Positions 32,855-43,014 of a stretch of 64,000 bases of DNA are shown here, one piece after another (the stretch's first letter is position 1; each line of letters begins with the position of its first letter). The stretch covers positions 34,995-98,994 of the forward strand of contig NZ_BDCA01000028.1 in assembly GCF_001613265.1 (NCBI RefSeq), read 5' to 3'. Below the pieces are notes generated by a model that saw only the letters and a program-made list of their open reading frames with translations, was not told the origin of the DNA and did no database searches. A program made the position numbers and the translations under genes. The stretch is from Nocardia vermiculata NBRC 100427 (GTDB lineage: Bacteria > Actinomycetota > Actinomycetes > Mycobacteriales > Mycobacteriaceae).

Positions 32855-33997
32855 TCACCAGCCGAAGTCCGAGTCCGTGGGGATCTGCAAACCGGGCACC
32901 GGTCCCAATTTGGGACGCTCGGTCGTGGTGGGCGCCGTCGTCCGTGTGGGCGCCGGTGGTGTGGTCGATTCCTCCGTCGTGGCCGTCGGTGTCGGCGGGG
33001 CGCTCTCGGCCGGCTGTGGAGGGGGTGCGGGAGCGGTGGTCGTCGTTTCCTCCGGAACCTCGGTGTACTGCTGCACGGGTGGTTCCGGGATTTCGGTGCT
33101 GGGCGGTGGGGTTGTCGCCGACGTGGTGCGGGCATCGGCCTGGCCGCTCTCCGACGCCGGTTCCGGAGGGGAGGTGTCGTTGCCGAGCAGAATCGCCGCG
33201 ACGATCCCACCGATCACCACTCCGGCGAGGGCAGCTCCCGCGGCGATCAGTAGCGGGGTCCGCCGGCTGCGCTTCGGTTCCTCGGGTGGCACCGCCGGTG
33301 CCACCTTGGTCGGCGTCGCGGGCGCGGGCCCGGGCTCCGGTCCGGCCACCGGGATGGCCGCGGAGTACGCCTGGGCAGCCTCGGAGGCAGCGGGCAGTGC
33401 GGGCAGCACATCGGTGGACTCCAGCGAGTTCTCGGCGCCGGCCGAGTCCGGTGGGGTCGACCCCGCGGGGGTGGACAGCACCGACGCCAGGGCGGCTCGG
33501 GCCGCATGGCGGGCCGGGCCGCGGGCATCGGCGGCGACACCGGGGTCGTCGGTCGCAGGCAGATCGGCTTCGCTGACCAGATTGACCGAGCGCAGACCCA
33601 GATAGTCCAGTGCCTCGCGCAATCCGCGCACATGGTCGGCGGGCCAGTCGCCGGGGTGGGTGGCATAGAACTCGGCCGGGCCGTTCAGGTGGTCGGCGGC
33701 CAGGTTGATCAGGCAGAAGATCGCCGTGGCCACCAGATCTTCGGCGCGGTAGGCCTCGCCCGCGTCGACGGTGATACCGGCCGGATCGCCCACCGCACCG
33801 ACGAACCCGGTGATCGAATGGGTATGGCCCGGCGGCGCGGTACCGCCCAGCGCGGTGTCGCCGTCGTCGGACATGTGCAGGACCGACTCACGTGTGATGT
33901 ACAGGGGTTCGGCTGATGTGTCGGCGTCCCCGCCGTCGGTGACGATCGCCGCGACGCATTCGTCCTCGGTGATCTGCAGGCCCACCCCTGTGGCCAT
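32855..33997 (-). CDS. membrane-anchored protein with an Hsp70-like N-terminal fragment
   Basis: The 380-residue protein starts MATGVGLQITEDECVAAIVT, resembling the first strands of an actin/Hsp70-type ATPase (DnaK starts with a similar VGIDLGTTNS turn). The ATPase-like region is short (about residues 1-145) and lacks the phosphate loops of true Hsp70s. A linker leads to a single membrane helix (about 248-271, PLLIAAGAALAGVVIGGIVA), then a Pro/Thr/Glu-rich outer tail. GAGG lies 9 bases before the ATG. The frame continues far upstream without coding character. The fold call is tentative. Confidence 0.65.
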   Translation of the reverse strand: MATGVGLQITEDECVAAIVTDGGDADTSAEPLYITRESVLHMSDDGDTALGGTAPPGHTHSITGFVGAVGDPAGITVDAGEAYRAEDLVATAIFCLINLAADHLNGPAEFYATHPGDWPADHVRGLREALDYLGLRSVNLVSEADLPATDDPGVAADARGPARHAARAALASVLSTPAGSTPPDSAGAENSLESTDVLPALPAASEAAQAYSAAIPVAGPEPGPAPATPTKVAPAVPPEEPKRSRRTPLLIAAGAALAGVVIGGIVAAILLGNDTSPPEPASESGQADARTTSATTPPPSTEIPEPPVQQYTEVPEETTTTAPAPPPQPAESAPPTPTATTEESTTPPAPTRTTAPTTTERPKLGPVPGLQIPTDSDFGW

Positions 33998-34282
33998 TTT
34001 CGATACCTCGCTTCGGTGTTTCGGACGGGACCGCGCGAGCAGCGATGTGTCCCGGTGACGCAAAGTTCGACAATAACTCTGCTCGTGCCGGGTCCTTCGA
34101 TTCGATGCCGGGAACCGCGCCAGACGATGCTCCATTGTCTGCGGACGGTTGTACAGAGGTCCGTCCGATTCCGGAGGCTCCCCTCCGGTGGCGAGCGGAC
34201 GGTGCCGCACCGGCCGTCCGGTGTCGCTACCATCCGGAGATGCGCGCGCGATGGTCTGAAATGCCTGGTATGCGAGCAGCTC

Positions 34283-35353
34283 GTGGATAAATCTGCGAAC
34301 AAGGGGCGCCGGCCACGCGCCGCGGAACGGCTCGCCACCCGCCTCCGGCTCGACGCCGCGCGGGACGCAGGACGGCTGAGCGAGACCGACCACGCCGCCC
34401 GCACCGCTCGCGCGACCCGGGTGCGCACGATCGGCGACCTGCGGGCCCTGACCAGCGACTTGCGCGATGCGCGCGCGGCCGACGAGGCCGAGCGCCCCGT
34501 CCGCCCGCCCGGGCCACCGCCCACCGGCCGACCGAGCCCCTCCGGTGTCCAGCCCACCGAACTCGGACCGAGCGCCGGCTCGTCCACCCCCTGGTCGGTG
34601 GCGGCTGCCCCTGCTTCGGCCGTGTCGGCCACCGCCGGCTCCACGCCGAGTGGCCGCGGGGAAGCCGGTACGTCCAGCGGTGAGCCGACAACGAGCGGCC
34701 GTGGTGAGCCCGTCGGTGAGGGTGCGCGAGCGGAATCCGCTGCGTCCGTCGCGGACCCCGTGCCTGTGCGGTCGGACGGTACGTCCGAGGGGCGGGCGTC
34801 GTGGGTACGTGGTCCTGTCGGTGTGGTGGTGGCCGTGCTGATCGCGATCGTGGGGGTCTGGGTGATCGCTACGAATCCGTTCGCCGCCGACGAGACGTCC
34901 GCGCGACCGGAACTGCCGGATATGACGACTGCCGCGGGTGTCGACTCGTTCCTCGGTGCCTATCGGGAGCATTTCGGGGATCTGCTCGCCGACGAGGTGA
35001 CCTTCCATCCGACGCACGTGTCGATCGTGCGGGCGGTGGCCGGTGACCCGGCACAGGCCGAACGGTATTCCTACGACGGTGAGTTCGATACCTGGTCGAA
35101 TCCGGACGACCGCGATCCGGAGCTGGCCCCGATCGATCTCGGAGTCATCGATATCGCGACGCTGGGCACCATGCTGGCCGACGCCCCACGGACCGTCGGC
35201 GCACCGGGGACGACGCTGAGCCACGTGATTCTCGAGCGGTCGCCCCTGTCGCGCGACCGGGAGCCGCTGTTCGTGATCTATCCCGCATCCGGTGGATTCT
35301 GGATGGTCACCACCGCCGGAGAGTCGGTGTATGTCTCGAGCTTCGGGTCCTGA
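34283..35353 (+). CDS. DUF1707-like membrane-anchored protein
   Basis: The 356-residue protein begins with a DUF1707/SHOCT-like helical module (RLATRLRLDAARDAGRLSET to VRTIGDLRALTSDLRDARAA), then a long Pro/Ser/Gly-rich linker, one membrane helix (GPVGVVVAVLIAIVGVWVIA) and an outer domain of about 140 residues (EVTFHPTHVSIVRAVAGDPA, GFWMVTTAGESVYVSSFGS) of unknown role. The GTG at 34283 is the best start; the frame is open to 34016 but overlaps the promoter of the divergent gene. No strong ribosome site is seen. Confidence 0.7.
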   Translation: MDKSANKGRRPRAAERLATRLRLDAARDAGRLSETDHAARTARATRVRTIGDLRALTSDLRDARAADEAERPVRPPGPPPTGRPSPSGVQPTELGPSAGSSTPWSVAAAPASAVSATAGSTPSGRGEAGTSSGEPTTSGRGEPVGEGARAESAASVADPVPVRSDGTSEGRASWVRGPVGVVVAVLIAIVGVWVIATNPFAADETSARPELPDMTTAAGVDSFLGAYREHFGDLLADEVTFHPTHVSIVRAVAGDPAQAERYSYDGEFDTWSNPDDRDPELAPIDLGVIDIATLGTMLADAPRTVGAPGTTLSHVILERSPLSRDREPLFVIYPASGGFWMVTTAGESVYVSSFGS

Positions 35354-35484
35354 CGCGGCGCAGATCACCGTGGTTTCACCGGTGTGCTGCGGGTAAGACG
35401 AACACCACGGGGCCCTGACCTCCCGTGGCGGGACGAATCCGGCCGGGAACAGGGCCGAACCAGACTTGGGAGAGCGAGGCCGGT

Positions 35485-36135
35485 ATGAGCGCTGGTGAGA
35501 AGCGGGTCGCGCGCGAACTGCTCGAATGCGCCGGCACCACCTATGCCCGGGAAGCGGGGATCTCCCTCGCCGACAAACCCGCGCCGCTGTTCCAGCTGCT
35601 GATGCTGGCACAGTTGCTGAGTACCAGGATCTCGGCCGAGATCGCGGTGTCCGCGGCGAAGGAGCTGGTGGCCGGCGGGTTCCGGACCCCGCAGCGGGTG
35701 GCCGATGCGGATTGGCAGGACCTGGTCGATGCGCTGGGCCGCGGCCACTACCGGCGCTACGACGAATCGACGGCGACCCGGCTCGGCGAGAACGCGCGGA
35801 TGCTGCTGGATCGCTACCGCGGTGATCTCCGTCGGCTAGCCGACGAGGCCGGGCACGATCCGCGCCGCACGGCCGATCTGCTGCAGGAGTTCAAGGGGAT
35901 CGGCCCGACGGGCGCCGAGATCTTCCTACGTGAGGTCCAGGATGTGTGGACCTGGCTGCGGCCGCGGTTCGACGACCGAGCGCGACATGGTGCGAAGCTG
36001 CTGCATCTGCCCACCGATCCCGGTCACCTGGACGAGCTGAGCCGCTCGGGGCACGATGCCGAGCTGGCAGCGGCATTGGTGCGGGTCGGCCGCGACCGTG
36101 AGCTCGCCGACCGGGTACTGGCTGCCGCGCACTGA
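35485..36135 (+). CDS. endonuclease III-like helix-hairpin-helix protein
   Basis: The 216-residue protein is helical, with LFQLLMLAQLLSTRISAEIA and a helix-hairpin-helix at LLQEFKGIGPTGAEIFLREV, as in endonuclease III/HhH-GPD base-excision proteins. The usual catalytic Lys, which would follow the hairpin as in LPGVGRKTA, is replaced, and there is no C-terminal 4Fe-4S cluster, so activity is doubtful. GAGG precedes the ATG at 35485. It lies upstream of dnaK but is separated from it by about 300 bases containing the heat-shock promoter. Confidence 0.7.
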   Translation: MSAGEKRVARELLECAGTTYAREAGISLADKPAPLFQLLMLAQLLSTRISAEIAVSAAKELVAGGFRTPQRVADADWQDLVDALGRGHYRRYDESTATRLGENARMLLDRYRGDLRRLADEAGHDPRRTADLLQEFKGIGPTGAEIFLREVQDVWTWLRPRFDDRARHGAKLLHLPTDPGHLDELSRSGHDAELAAALVRVGRDRELADRVLAAAH

Positions 36136-36225
36136 ACAGCACGGGCTGTGGTGGGCTGGAAAACACCGGCTGCCGAGGATCGAACGGCACCGACGGGTGC
36201 GCGCCGAAGATTTTTCCGTCGGGCG

Positions 36226-36251
36226 GGAATGAACCTCAGCACCCGCTCGTT
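36226..36251 (+). promoter_or_regulatory. SigH/SigR-type promoter of the dnaK operon
   Basis: GGAAT (36226-36230), an 18-base spacer and GTT (36249-36251) match the actinobacterial SigH/SigR consensus GGAAY-N18-GTT. It precedes the two HspR boxes by about 20 and 75 bases. In M. tuberculosis the dnaK operon is known to be transcribed by SigH; assignment here rests on the sequence match. Confidence 0.65.
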
Positions 36252-36268
36252 GAGCCGATAGAAGCAAG

Positions 36269-36289
36269 GTTGAGTGAACATGGCTCAAG
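36269..36289. promoter_or_regulatory. HAIR box (HspR operator) 1 of the dnaK operon
   Basis: GTTGAGT-n7-GCTCAAG matches the HAIR consensus CTTGAGT-n7-ACTCAAG with correct spacing and two mismatches. The gene for the cognate repressor, hspR, is the last of this operon, giving the known negative feedback loop. Confidence 0.85.
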
Positions 36290-36300
36290 TCCCCGGTTGA

Positions 36301-36317
36301 CTCCGATGCGATCGGAG
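36301..36317 (+). repeat. inverted repeat in the dnaK leader
   Basis: CTCCGAT and ATCGGAG enclose GCG, a perfect 7-base stem between the two HAIR boxes. It may form a hairpin in the 5' leader RNA or be a further protein site. It does not match HAIR. Confidence 0.4.
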
Positions 36318-36323
36318 TGCAGG

Positions 36324-36344
36324 ATTGAGCCGACCACGCTCAGT
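36324..36344. promoter_or_regulatory. HAIR-like box 2 of the dnaK operon
   Basis: ATTGAGC-n7-GCTCAGT keeps the TTGAG/CTCA core and 7-base spacing of HAIR but is more degenerate than box 1. Multiple HAIR boxes upstream of dnaK are known in Streptomyces. Confidence 0.55.
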
Positions 36345-36434
36345 GTTGCTGAGGGCAGTGCTCCGTGAGGTGTCAGGGGCGAGTCCCTGCGTCATCCACA
36401 GTTCCATCAGTTTCATCACCTAGGAGGAATCACT

Positions 36435-38275
<1,841 letters not shown>

Positions 38276-38279
<4 letters not shown>

Positions 38280-38911
38280 CCGAAAAGAACCCACAAGAGG
38301 AACCGGTCACCATCGTCGACAACCGCAAGATCGATCCCAACGGCGAAGCCGCCAAGGGTGAGGTGAACGAGGCCGCGGCGGCTGCGGAATCCGAGGAATC
38401 CGCCGCCGCGGGCCCGGGCGCGGACACCGGCGAAGGTGTGCAGTCCGAATTGGCCGAACGCACCGCGGATCTGCAGCGGCTGACCGCGGAATACGCGAAC
38501 TACCGCCGCCGCGCGGAGCGCGACCGCAAGGCCGCCACCGATGCCGCCAAGGCGACGGTGGTCACCGAGCTGCTCGGTGTGCTCGACGATCTGGATCGTG
38601 CTCGCTCGCACGGCGATCTCGAGGCCGGGCCGCTGAAGTCGGTGGCCGACAAGCTCACCGACGCACTGCAGAAGCAGGGCCTCGAGGAGTTCGGCGCCGA
38701 GGGGGAACCGTTCGACCCGACACTGCACGAGGCCGTGCAGCACGAGGGCGAAGGACACAACCCGGTGATCGGTTTGGTGATGCGTAAGGGTTACCGCCTC
38801 GGCGACCGCGTGCTGCGGCACGCGATGGTCGGTGTGACCGATGCGGTAGCGGAATCGGCGTCGGCGCCGGATGATACGAATACCGCCCGCGATGGCGACG
38901 GTGCCGAGTAA
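38276..38911 (+). CDS. grpE: nucleotide exchange factor GrpE
   Basis: The 211-residue protein has a disordered acidic N-terminus, the long GrpE dimerisation helix (ADLQRLTAEYANYRRRAERD) and the signature beta domain NPVIGLVMRKGYRLGDRVLR followed by HAMVGV. It drives ADP release from DnaK. The GTG start overlaps the dnaK stop, so the two are translationally coupled; dnaJ follows after 51 bases. The N-terminal about 60 residues are longer and more acidic than in enterobacterial GrpE, as is common in actinobacteria. Confidence 0.97.
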
Positions 38912-38962
38912 CACACGGCCGCCGGCCGCTGTGCGCGACGTGACGGAAGGAGGGAATGCCCG

Positions 38963-40141
38963 GTGAATCGGGAGTGGTTGGAAAAGGACTTCTACAAGGA
39001 GCTGGGCGTTTCCTCCAGCGCGACCCAGGACGAGATCAAGAAGGCCTACCGCAAACTGGCCCGGGATCTGCATCCGGACAAGAATCCGGGAGATACCAAG
39101 GCTGAGGAGCGCTTCAAAACGGTCAGCGAGGCACATACCGTGCTCGCCGACCCGGAGAAGCGCAAGGAGTACGACGAGGCTCGGCGCCTGTTCACCAGCG
39201 GCGGTTTCGGCCGCGGTGGCTATGCGCCGGGCGGCGGGTACACCGGCGGGGGCGGATTCTCGAACGAATTCAACCTGGGTGACATCTTCGGTGGTGCCGC
39301 GGCCGGTGCCGGCGACGGCGGACTCGGCGATATTCTCGGCGGTCTGTTCAACCGGGGCGGCGGTGCTCCCCGGACCGCCTCCCGGCCGCGCCGCGGTAGC
39401 GATGTGGAAACCGAGACGACTCTCGGGTTCCGGGAGGCCGCACAGGGAGCCACCGTTCCGCTGCGGATGACCAGCCCGTCGCCGTGCACCACCTGTCACG
39501 GCAGCGGCGCCAAGCCGGGTACCAGCCCGCGAGTGTGTCCGCACTGCAACGGATCCGGTGTGGTCAGCCGGAACCAGGGCGCCTTCGGGTTCAGTGAACC
39601 CTGCGAGGACTGCCGTGGCACCGGTTCGATCATCGACGATCCGTGTGTGGATTGCCGCGGTACCGGCGTGCAGAACCGCACCCGCACCATCACCGTGCGT
39701 ATCCCACCCGGGGTGCGTGACGGTCAGCGGATCCGGCTGGCCGGACAGGGCGAGGCCGGACTGCGCGGTGCCCCGTCGGGCGACCTGTTCGTGGTCGTAC
39801 ACGTCAGTCAGGACAAGGTCTTCGGCCGCAACGGCGACGACCTGACCCTGGTGCTTCCGGTGAGCTACAGCGAATTGGTACTCGGGACAACGGTTTCCGT
39901 CCCTACCCTGGAGGGTAGAGTCGGAGTGAAGGTGCCACCCGGCACCGCCGACGGCCGGACGTTGCGAGTGCGCGGGCGCGGAGTGCCCAAGCGCGACGGC
40001 GGTGGCGGCGACCTGCTGGTCACTGTCAAGGTCGCGGTTCCGCAGAAGCTGGACGACGAAGCCGCCGAGGCGCTGCGAAGCTACGCGGAGGCGGAGAAGG
40101 CCGCGGGGTTCGACCCGCGGGCCGGCTGGGCAGGTGCGTAA
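38963..40141 (+). CDS. dnaJ: chaperone DnaJ (DnaJ1 type)
   Basis: The 392-residue co-chaperone has a J domain (residues 10-75) with the essential HPD in ARDLHPDKNPG, a long Gly/Phe region, and four zinc-binding CxxCxGxG repeats (CTTCHGSG, CPHCNGSG, CEDCRGTG, CVDCRGTG), then the C-terminal substrate domains. It stimulates DnaK ATPase and delivers clients. AAGGAGGG precedes the GTG start. The last A of its TAA stop is the first base of the hspR ATG. It is the operon-linked paralogue corresponding to mycobacterial dnaJ1. Confidence 0.98.
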   Translation: MNREWLEKDFYKELGVSSSATQDEIKKAYRKLARDLHPDKNPGDTKAEERFKTVSEAHTVLADPEKRKEYDEARRLFTSGGFGRGGYAPGGGYTGGGGFSNEFNLGDIFGGAAAGAGDGGLGDILGGLFNRGGGAPRTASRPRRGSDVETETTLGFREAAQGATVPLRMTSPSPCTTCHGSGAKPGTSPRVCPHCNGSGVVSRNQGAFGFSEPCEDCRGTGSIIDDPCVDCRGTGVQNRTRTITVRIPPGVRDGQRIRLAGQGEAGLRGAPSGDLFVVVHVSQDKVFGRNGDDLTLVLPVSYSELVLGTTVSVPTLEGRVGVKVPPGTADGRTLRVRGRGVPKRDGGGGDLLVTVKVAVPQKLDDEAAEALRSYAEAEKAAGFDPRAGWAGA

Positions 40142-40533
40142 TGAACGGTGATCCGACGAATCGGCCTACCGGCACCGAGTATTTCCTGATCTCGGTGGCG
40201 GCGCAGCTGGCGGGTATGCATGCGCAGACACTGCGTACCTACGACCGGCTGGGATTGGTCACACCGCACCGTACTTCGGGCGGTGGGCGGCGCTACTCCT
40301 CCCGCGATGTGGAACTGCTGCGCGAGGTGCAGCGGTTGTCGCAGGACGAGGGCGTCAATCTGGCCGGCATCAAACGGATCATCGAATTGACCAATCAGGT
40401 CGAGGTATTACAGCAGCGGGTCGGCGAATTGACCGCCGAGGTGGACAACCTGCGAGCCGGGCATCGTCCCGATCTCGCTCCGCAGCGCAGCACTGCACTG
40501 GTGGTGTGGCAGCCGCGCAACAAGCGGCGGTAG
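40141..40533 (+). CDS. hspR: heat-shock repressor HspR (MerR family)
   Basis: The 130-residue repressor has a MerR winged helix-turn-helix: ISVAAQLAGMHAQTLRTYDR, LGLVTPHRTSGGGRRYSSRD and VELLREVQRLSQDEGVNLAG. A coiled-coil dimerisation helix and a basic tail follow. It represses dnaK and clpB through HAIR boxes, with DnaK as co-repressor in Streptomyces. Its start overlaps the dnaJ stop. The HAIR boxes at 36269, 36324 and 42903 define its local targets. A terminator follows. Confidence 0.97.
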   Translation: MNGDPTNRPTGTEYFLISVAAQLAGMHAQTLRTYDRLGLVTPHRTSGGGRRYSSRDVELLREVQRLSQDEGVNLAGIKRIIELTNQVEVLQQRVGELTAEVDNLRAGHRPDLAPQRSTALVVWQPRNKRR

Positions 40534-40559
40534 CTACCGGCCGGTGTGAACTGCCTACT

Positions 40560-40593
40560 GCGAACAGCGCTCCCGGGTGGGGGCGCTGTTCGC
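40560..40593 (+). terminator. terminator of the dnaK operon
   Basis: GCGAACAGCGC and GCGCTGTTCGC form a perfect 11-base stem around a 12-base loop, 27 bases after the hspR stop. The convergent reductase gene ends at 40617, so it can act on both strands. Confidence 0.85.
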
Positions 40594-40616
40594 GTCTGCG
40601 CTGGAGTACCGCCCGC

Positions 40617-41402
40617 TCAGAGCCCGTCGAAACGGATGGCTTCCGGCGGGGTTCCGGTGGCGACCAGACGTTCCAGCGTCGCCTGGGTCATCCCCGGCGA
40701 CCCGCAGACCAGAACCTGGTGGTGCAGCAGTGGACCCATATCGCCGACCACATCGGCGAGGGTGCCCTCCAGCATCTCGTCGACATCGAATCCGATGTCC
40801 ACCCGGGAATTCTCGTGGTAGGGGTCGGGCCAGTGCGGGTCGGCGGCATTTTCCACCACCGGAACGACTGTGAGCCAGGGGAGTTCACCGGCCAGCAGAT
40901 AGAGCATGTCCGAGGCGTACAGATCGCGCGGGCTGCGTCCGCCGATGAACAGATGGGTCTGCGGCGGCTGTGGGCGGCGGGACAGATCCAGCAGCAGGGA
41001 ACGCATCGGCGCCAAACCCGTTCCGCCCGCGATCATCACCAGATCGGTGGTGTCGTAGTCGACCTTCAGCCAGCCCGCCGGTGCGCTGATCAGCCATTCG
41101 TCGCCAGGCACGGTGTCGTTGACCAGCGTTCCACTGCACCACCCGCCGGGGACCGTGCGCACGTGGAATTCGAGCTTGCCGTCCAGTGACGGCGGCAACG
41201 CCGGCGACAACCGCCGCCGCATGCCGGGATGATGCGCGGTTCGGATCTCCACCGACTGGCCCGCCTCGAACGGGACGAACTCGCCGATCAACCGGATCAC
41301 CGCGAGATCGTGGCGCAGGCGGTGGTGCCCGACCACCGTGGAGGACCATTCGGTCTGCCCATCCAGGCGAATCTCACCGGTCTCGTCCGGACCCAAAGTC
41401 AC
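40617..41402 (-). CDS. flavin/NAD(P)H reductase-like oxidoreductase
   Basis: The 261-residue protein has the ferredoxin-NADP reductase fold: an FAD-binding barrel with the RxxS-type motif RRRLSPALPP, then an NAD(P) domain with IAGGTGLAPMRSLL and HLFIGGRSPRDLY and a C-terminal VCGSPGMTQATLERL. No globin or iron-sulfur domain is attached. It closely parallels the reductase half of the gene upstream, from which it was probably duplicated. The GTG start has an AGGAGG site and overlaps the TGA of a short micro-ORF, so its translation may be coupled. The electron acceptor is unknown. Confidence 0.85.
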   Translation of the reverse strand: MTLGPDETGEIRLDGQTEWSSTVVGHHRLRHDLAVIRLIGEFVPFEAGQSVEIRTAHHPGMRRRLSPALPPSLDGKLEFHVRTVPGGWCSGTLVNDTVPGDEWLISAPAGWLKVDYDTTDLVMIAGGTGLAPMRSLLLDLSRRPQPPQTHLFIGGRSPRDLYASDMLYLLAGELPWLTVVPVVENAADPHWPDPYHENSRVDIGFDVDEMLEGTLADVVGDMGPLLHHQVLVCGSPGMTQATLERLVATGTPPEAIRFDGL

Positions 41403-41473
41403 CGTGCCTCCTGAAGTTTGCGGGACACCCGCACCCGGTCGGCCCGGTGAGCCGCTGCGCGATTGTCGCTCAC
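41399..41473 (-). CDS. micro-ORF 2, 24 codons, coupled to the reductase gene
   Basis: A GTG at 41473 with AGGAGG 5-6 bases upstream opens 24 codons (MSDNRAAAHRADRVRVSRKL then QEAR) and ends in a TGA that overlaps the GTG of the reductase gene (GTGA). Both its start region and its 3' end lie in copies of the 39-base repeat. It may be a genuine leader peptide coupling translation, or a by-product of a duplicated ribosome site. Only proteomic or ribosome-profiling evidence could settle this. Confidence 0.35.
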   Translation of the reverse strand: MSDNRAAAHRADRVRVSRKLQEAR

Positions 41474-41508
41474 CGTGCCTCCTGAAGTTTGCGGGACACC
41501 CGCACCCG
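41399..41508 (-). repeat. 39-base direct repeat carrying a ribosome-binding site
   Basis: Identical 39-base copies occupy 41399-41437 and 41470-41508 (period 71 bases). Read on the minus strand each ends in CTTCAGGAGGCACGGTGA, containing an AGGAGG site, a GTG start and an overlapping TGA stop. The copy nearest the reductase supplies that gene's start; the other supplies the start of a 24-codon micro-ORF. It is a recent tandem duplication of the translation-initiation region. Confidence 0.85.
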
Positions 41509-41523
41509 CACCCGAATCACCAC
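41470..41523 (-). CDS. micro-ORF 1, 17 codons, coupled to micro-ORF 2
   Basis: Seven bases after the stop of the globin-reductase gene, a GTG preceded by GAAGGTA opens 17 codons (MVIRVRVRVSRKLQEAR). It ends in the same RVSRKLQEAR as micro-ORF 2 because both ends lie in the 39-base repeat. Its TGA overlaps the GTG of micro-ORF 2. The chain globin gene, micro-ORF 1, micro-ORF 2, reductase gene would permit continuous ribosome transfer. Coding status is unproven. Confidence 0.3.
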   Translation of the reverse strand: MVIRVRVRVSRKLQEAR

Positions 41524-41530
41524 GCTACCT

Positions 41531-42688
41531 TCACACCGGGTCCGAGCTGATCACGTAGTCCGGTGTGCCGACGGCGAGCAGGGCGCGGGTGGTGTCGCTG
41601 ATCATCTGGGCCGACCCGGCGATCTGGATCTGGCGGTCCGCCCACGAGCCGAAGCTCGCCACCACCGCGCCCAGGTTCCCGATCAGCCGCCGATGCATGC
41701 CGAACGGCGGATCGGCGGGGGGATGGGGATGCCAGTACGGATTGGATTCGCTCTCGCACACCGGAACCACGGTGAGCCACGGATTGCTCAGCGAGAGCTG
41801 CCACATGTTCTCCACGTCGTAGAGGTCGCACGGATAGCGACCGCCGATGAAGAAGTGCACGCGAGGGTTATCGCCGCGCCGGCCCATATCGATCAATTGC
41901 GCACGCAGCGGGGCGATTCCGGTACCGGAGCCGATCATCAGCACATCGCGGCGCGAGGTCGTGTCGACGTGTAGAGCCCCCAGCGGTCCGGCGATCCGCC
42001 AGATATCGCCCACCTGGGTCTCCGCGACCATGCCGGGACTCACCGCGCCGTCACGCACTCCGCGGATGTGGAATTCGATCTCGCCGTACGGATTGGTGGG
42101 GATCGCGGGAGACAGATACCGCCACATCTTGGGGCGCTGCGGGACGCAGACCGGCACGTACTGGCCGGCCAGATACGGGATGGGTTCCTCGGATTGCAGC
42201 CGCACGATCGCCAGATCGTCCAGCACGCGCCGGTGGCCGACCACCTTGGCTTCCCAATAGGGTTGCGAGCTGTCGGAATTGGCACCGATCGCCATCGAGG
42301 CGGAGATCAGGATGGCGATATCGCGCCAGCCCTCCTCCAGATCCCGGGTCCACAGCGGGCCGTTGTAGGTATGGAAGGCGGCGAGTAGTGCCCGGCCGGC
42401 GATATCGAAATGGCTCGCCTCGACGCCGTACTTGCGATGGTCGACCGCCAACTGTTCGAGGAACCCTTGCGCCTGGTCCCAGCGTTCCAGATGGTCGAGC
42501 ACGTACTGGATGGCGCTGACCATCCGTTCGTGCTGCAGCTCCATGCTGGGCGGGAACAGCTCGCGCAGCCCGGGAGCCTCAGCGAAGAGATGACTGTAAA
42601 ACGCGCTGATCAATCGTCCGGATCCGTGAGGAGCCTCGAGGATCGACCGGAAGTTGGCGCGGACCAGCGCAGCCGAACGCGCATCCAC
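41531..42688 (-). CDS. flavohemoglobin-like globin/FAD/NAD reductase (Rv0385 type)
   Basis: The 385-residue protein combines an N-terminal globin (about residues 1-145; proximal His84 in AVDHRKYGVE, Tyr31 in the B helix) with an FAD domain (WRYLSPAIP) and an NAD domain (MIGSGTGIAPLRAQLIDMGR, HFFIGGRYPCDLYDVENMW). It resembles the mycobacterial Rv0385 protein, a divergent (type II) flavohemoglobin proposed to oxidise D-lactate rather than detoxify NO; which applies here cannot be read directly. AAAGGAAG precedes the GTG start. It is followed by the micro-ORFs and a second reductase, and diverges from clpB. Confidence 0.88.
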   Translation of the reverse strand: MDARSAALVRANFRSILEAPHGSGRLISAFYSHLFAEAPGLRELFPPSMELQHERMVSAIQYVLDHLERWDQAQGFLEQLAVDHRKYGVEASHFDIAGRALLAAFHTYNGPLWTRDLEEGWRDIAILISASMAIGANSDSSQPYWEAKVVGHRRVLDDLAIVRLQSEEPIPYLAGQYVPVCVPQRPKMWRYLSPAIPTNPYGEIEFHIRGVRDGAVSPGMVAETQVGDIWRIAGPLGALHVDTTSRRDVLMIGSGTGIAPLRAQLIDMGRRGDNPRVHFFIGGRYPCDLYDVENMWQLSLSNPWLTVVPVCESESNPYWHPHPPADPPFGMHRRLIGNLGAVVASFGSWADRQIQIAGSAQMISDTTRALLAVGTPDYVISSDPV

Positions 42689-42902
42689 GACGTCGAGCTT
42701 CCTTTCCTGTGTGAACTACCCGACCGGCGATATGCGCGATCGGCCCCGCGAACCAGTATCCACGAAAACCGGTGGTGGCTCCGACCCGGGCGGGCCGACT
42801 TTACCCAGCCTTGTTGTCGGCGAAACGTGTCAACCTCATCCACTGGGATGTCCGCGCGCGTAGCGTTGTGATCGCCTGGTGAAAATCTCGAGAATTGCCG
42901 AA

Positions 42903-42923
42903 CTTGAGCGGAACAGACTCAAC
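42903..42923. promoter_or_regulatory. HAIR box (HspR operator) of clpB
   Basis: CTTGAGC-n7-ACTCAAC matches the HAIR consensus at all but two positions and keeps the 7-base spacer. It overlaps the SigH-type -35 element at 42910, so HspR binding should block that promoter directly. clpB is a known HspR target in Streptomyces and mycobacteria. Confidence 0.85.
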
Positions 42924-42935
42924 TCCTACCGCGTT
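42910..42935 (+). promoter_or_regulatory. SigH/SigR-type promoter of clpB
   Basis: GGAAC (42910-42914), an 18-base spacer and GTT (42933-42935) fit the SigH/SigR consensus exactly. It is about 80 bases upstream of the clpB start and lies within and just after the HAIR box. The same spacing is found at dnaK in this window. Confidence 0.7.
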
Positions 42936-43014
42936 GAACTGTCAAGAAGAGTACGAGCGGTGACCGCCCGGATCTGACCGACACTCACGCGACACGACAC
43001 GTAGGAAGGTGATT

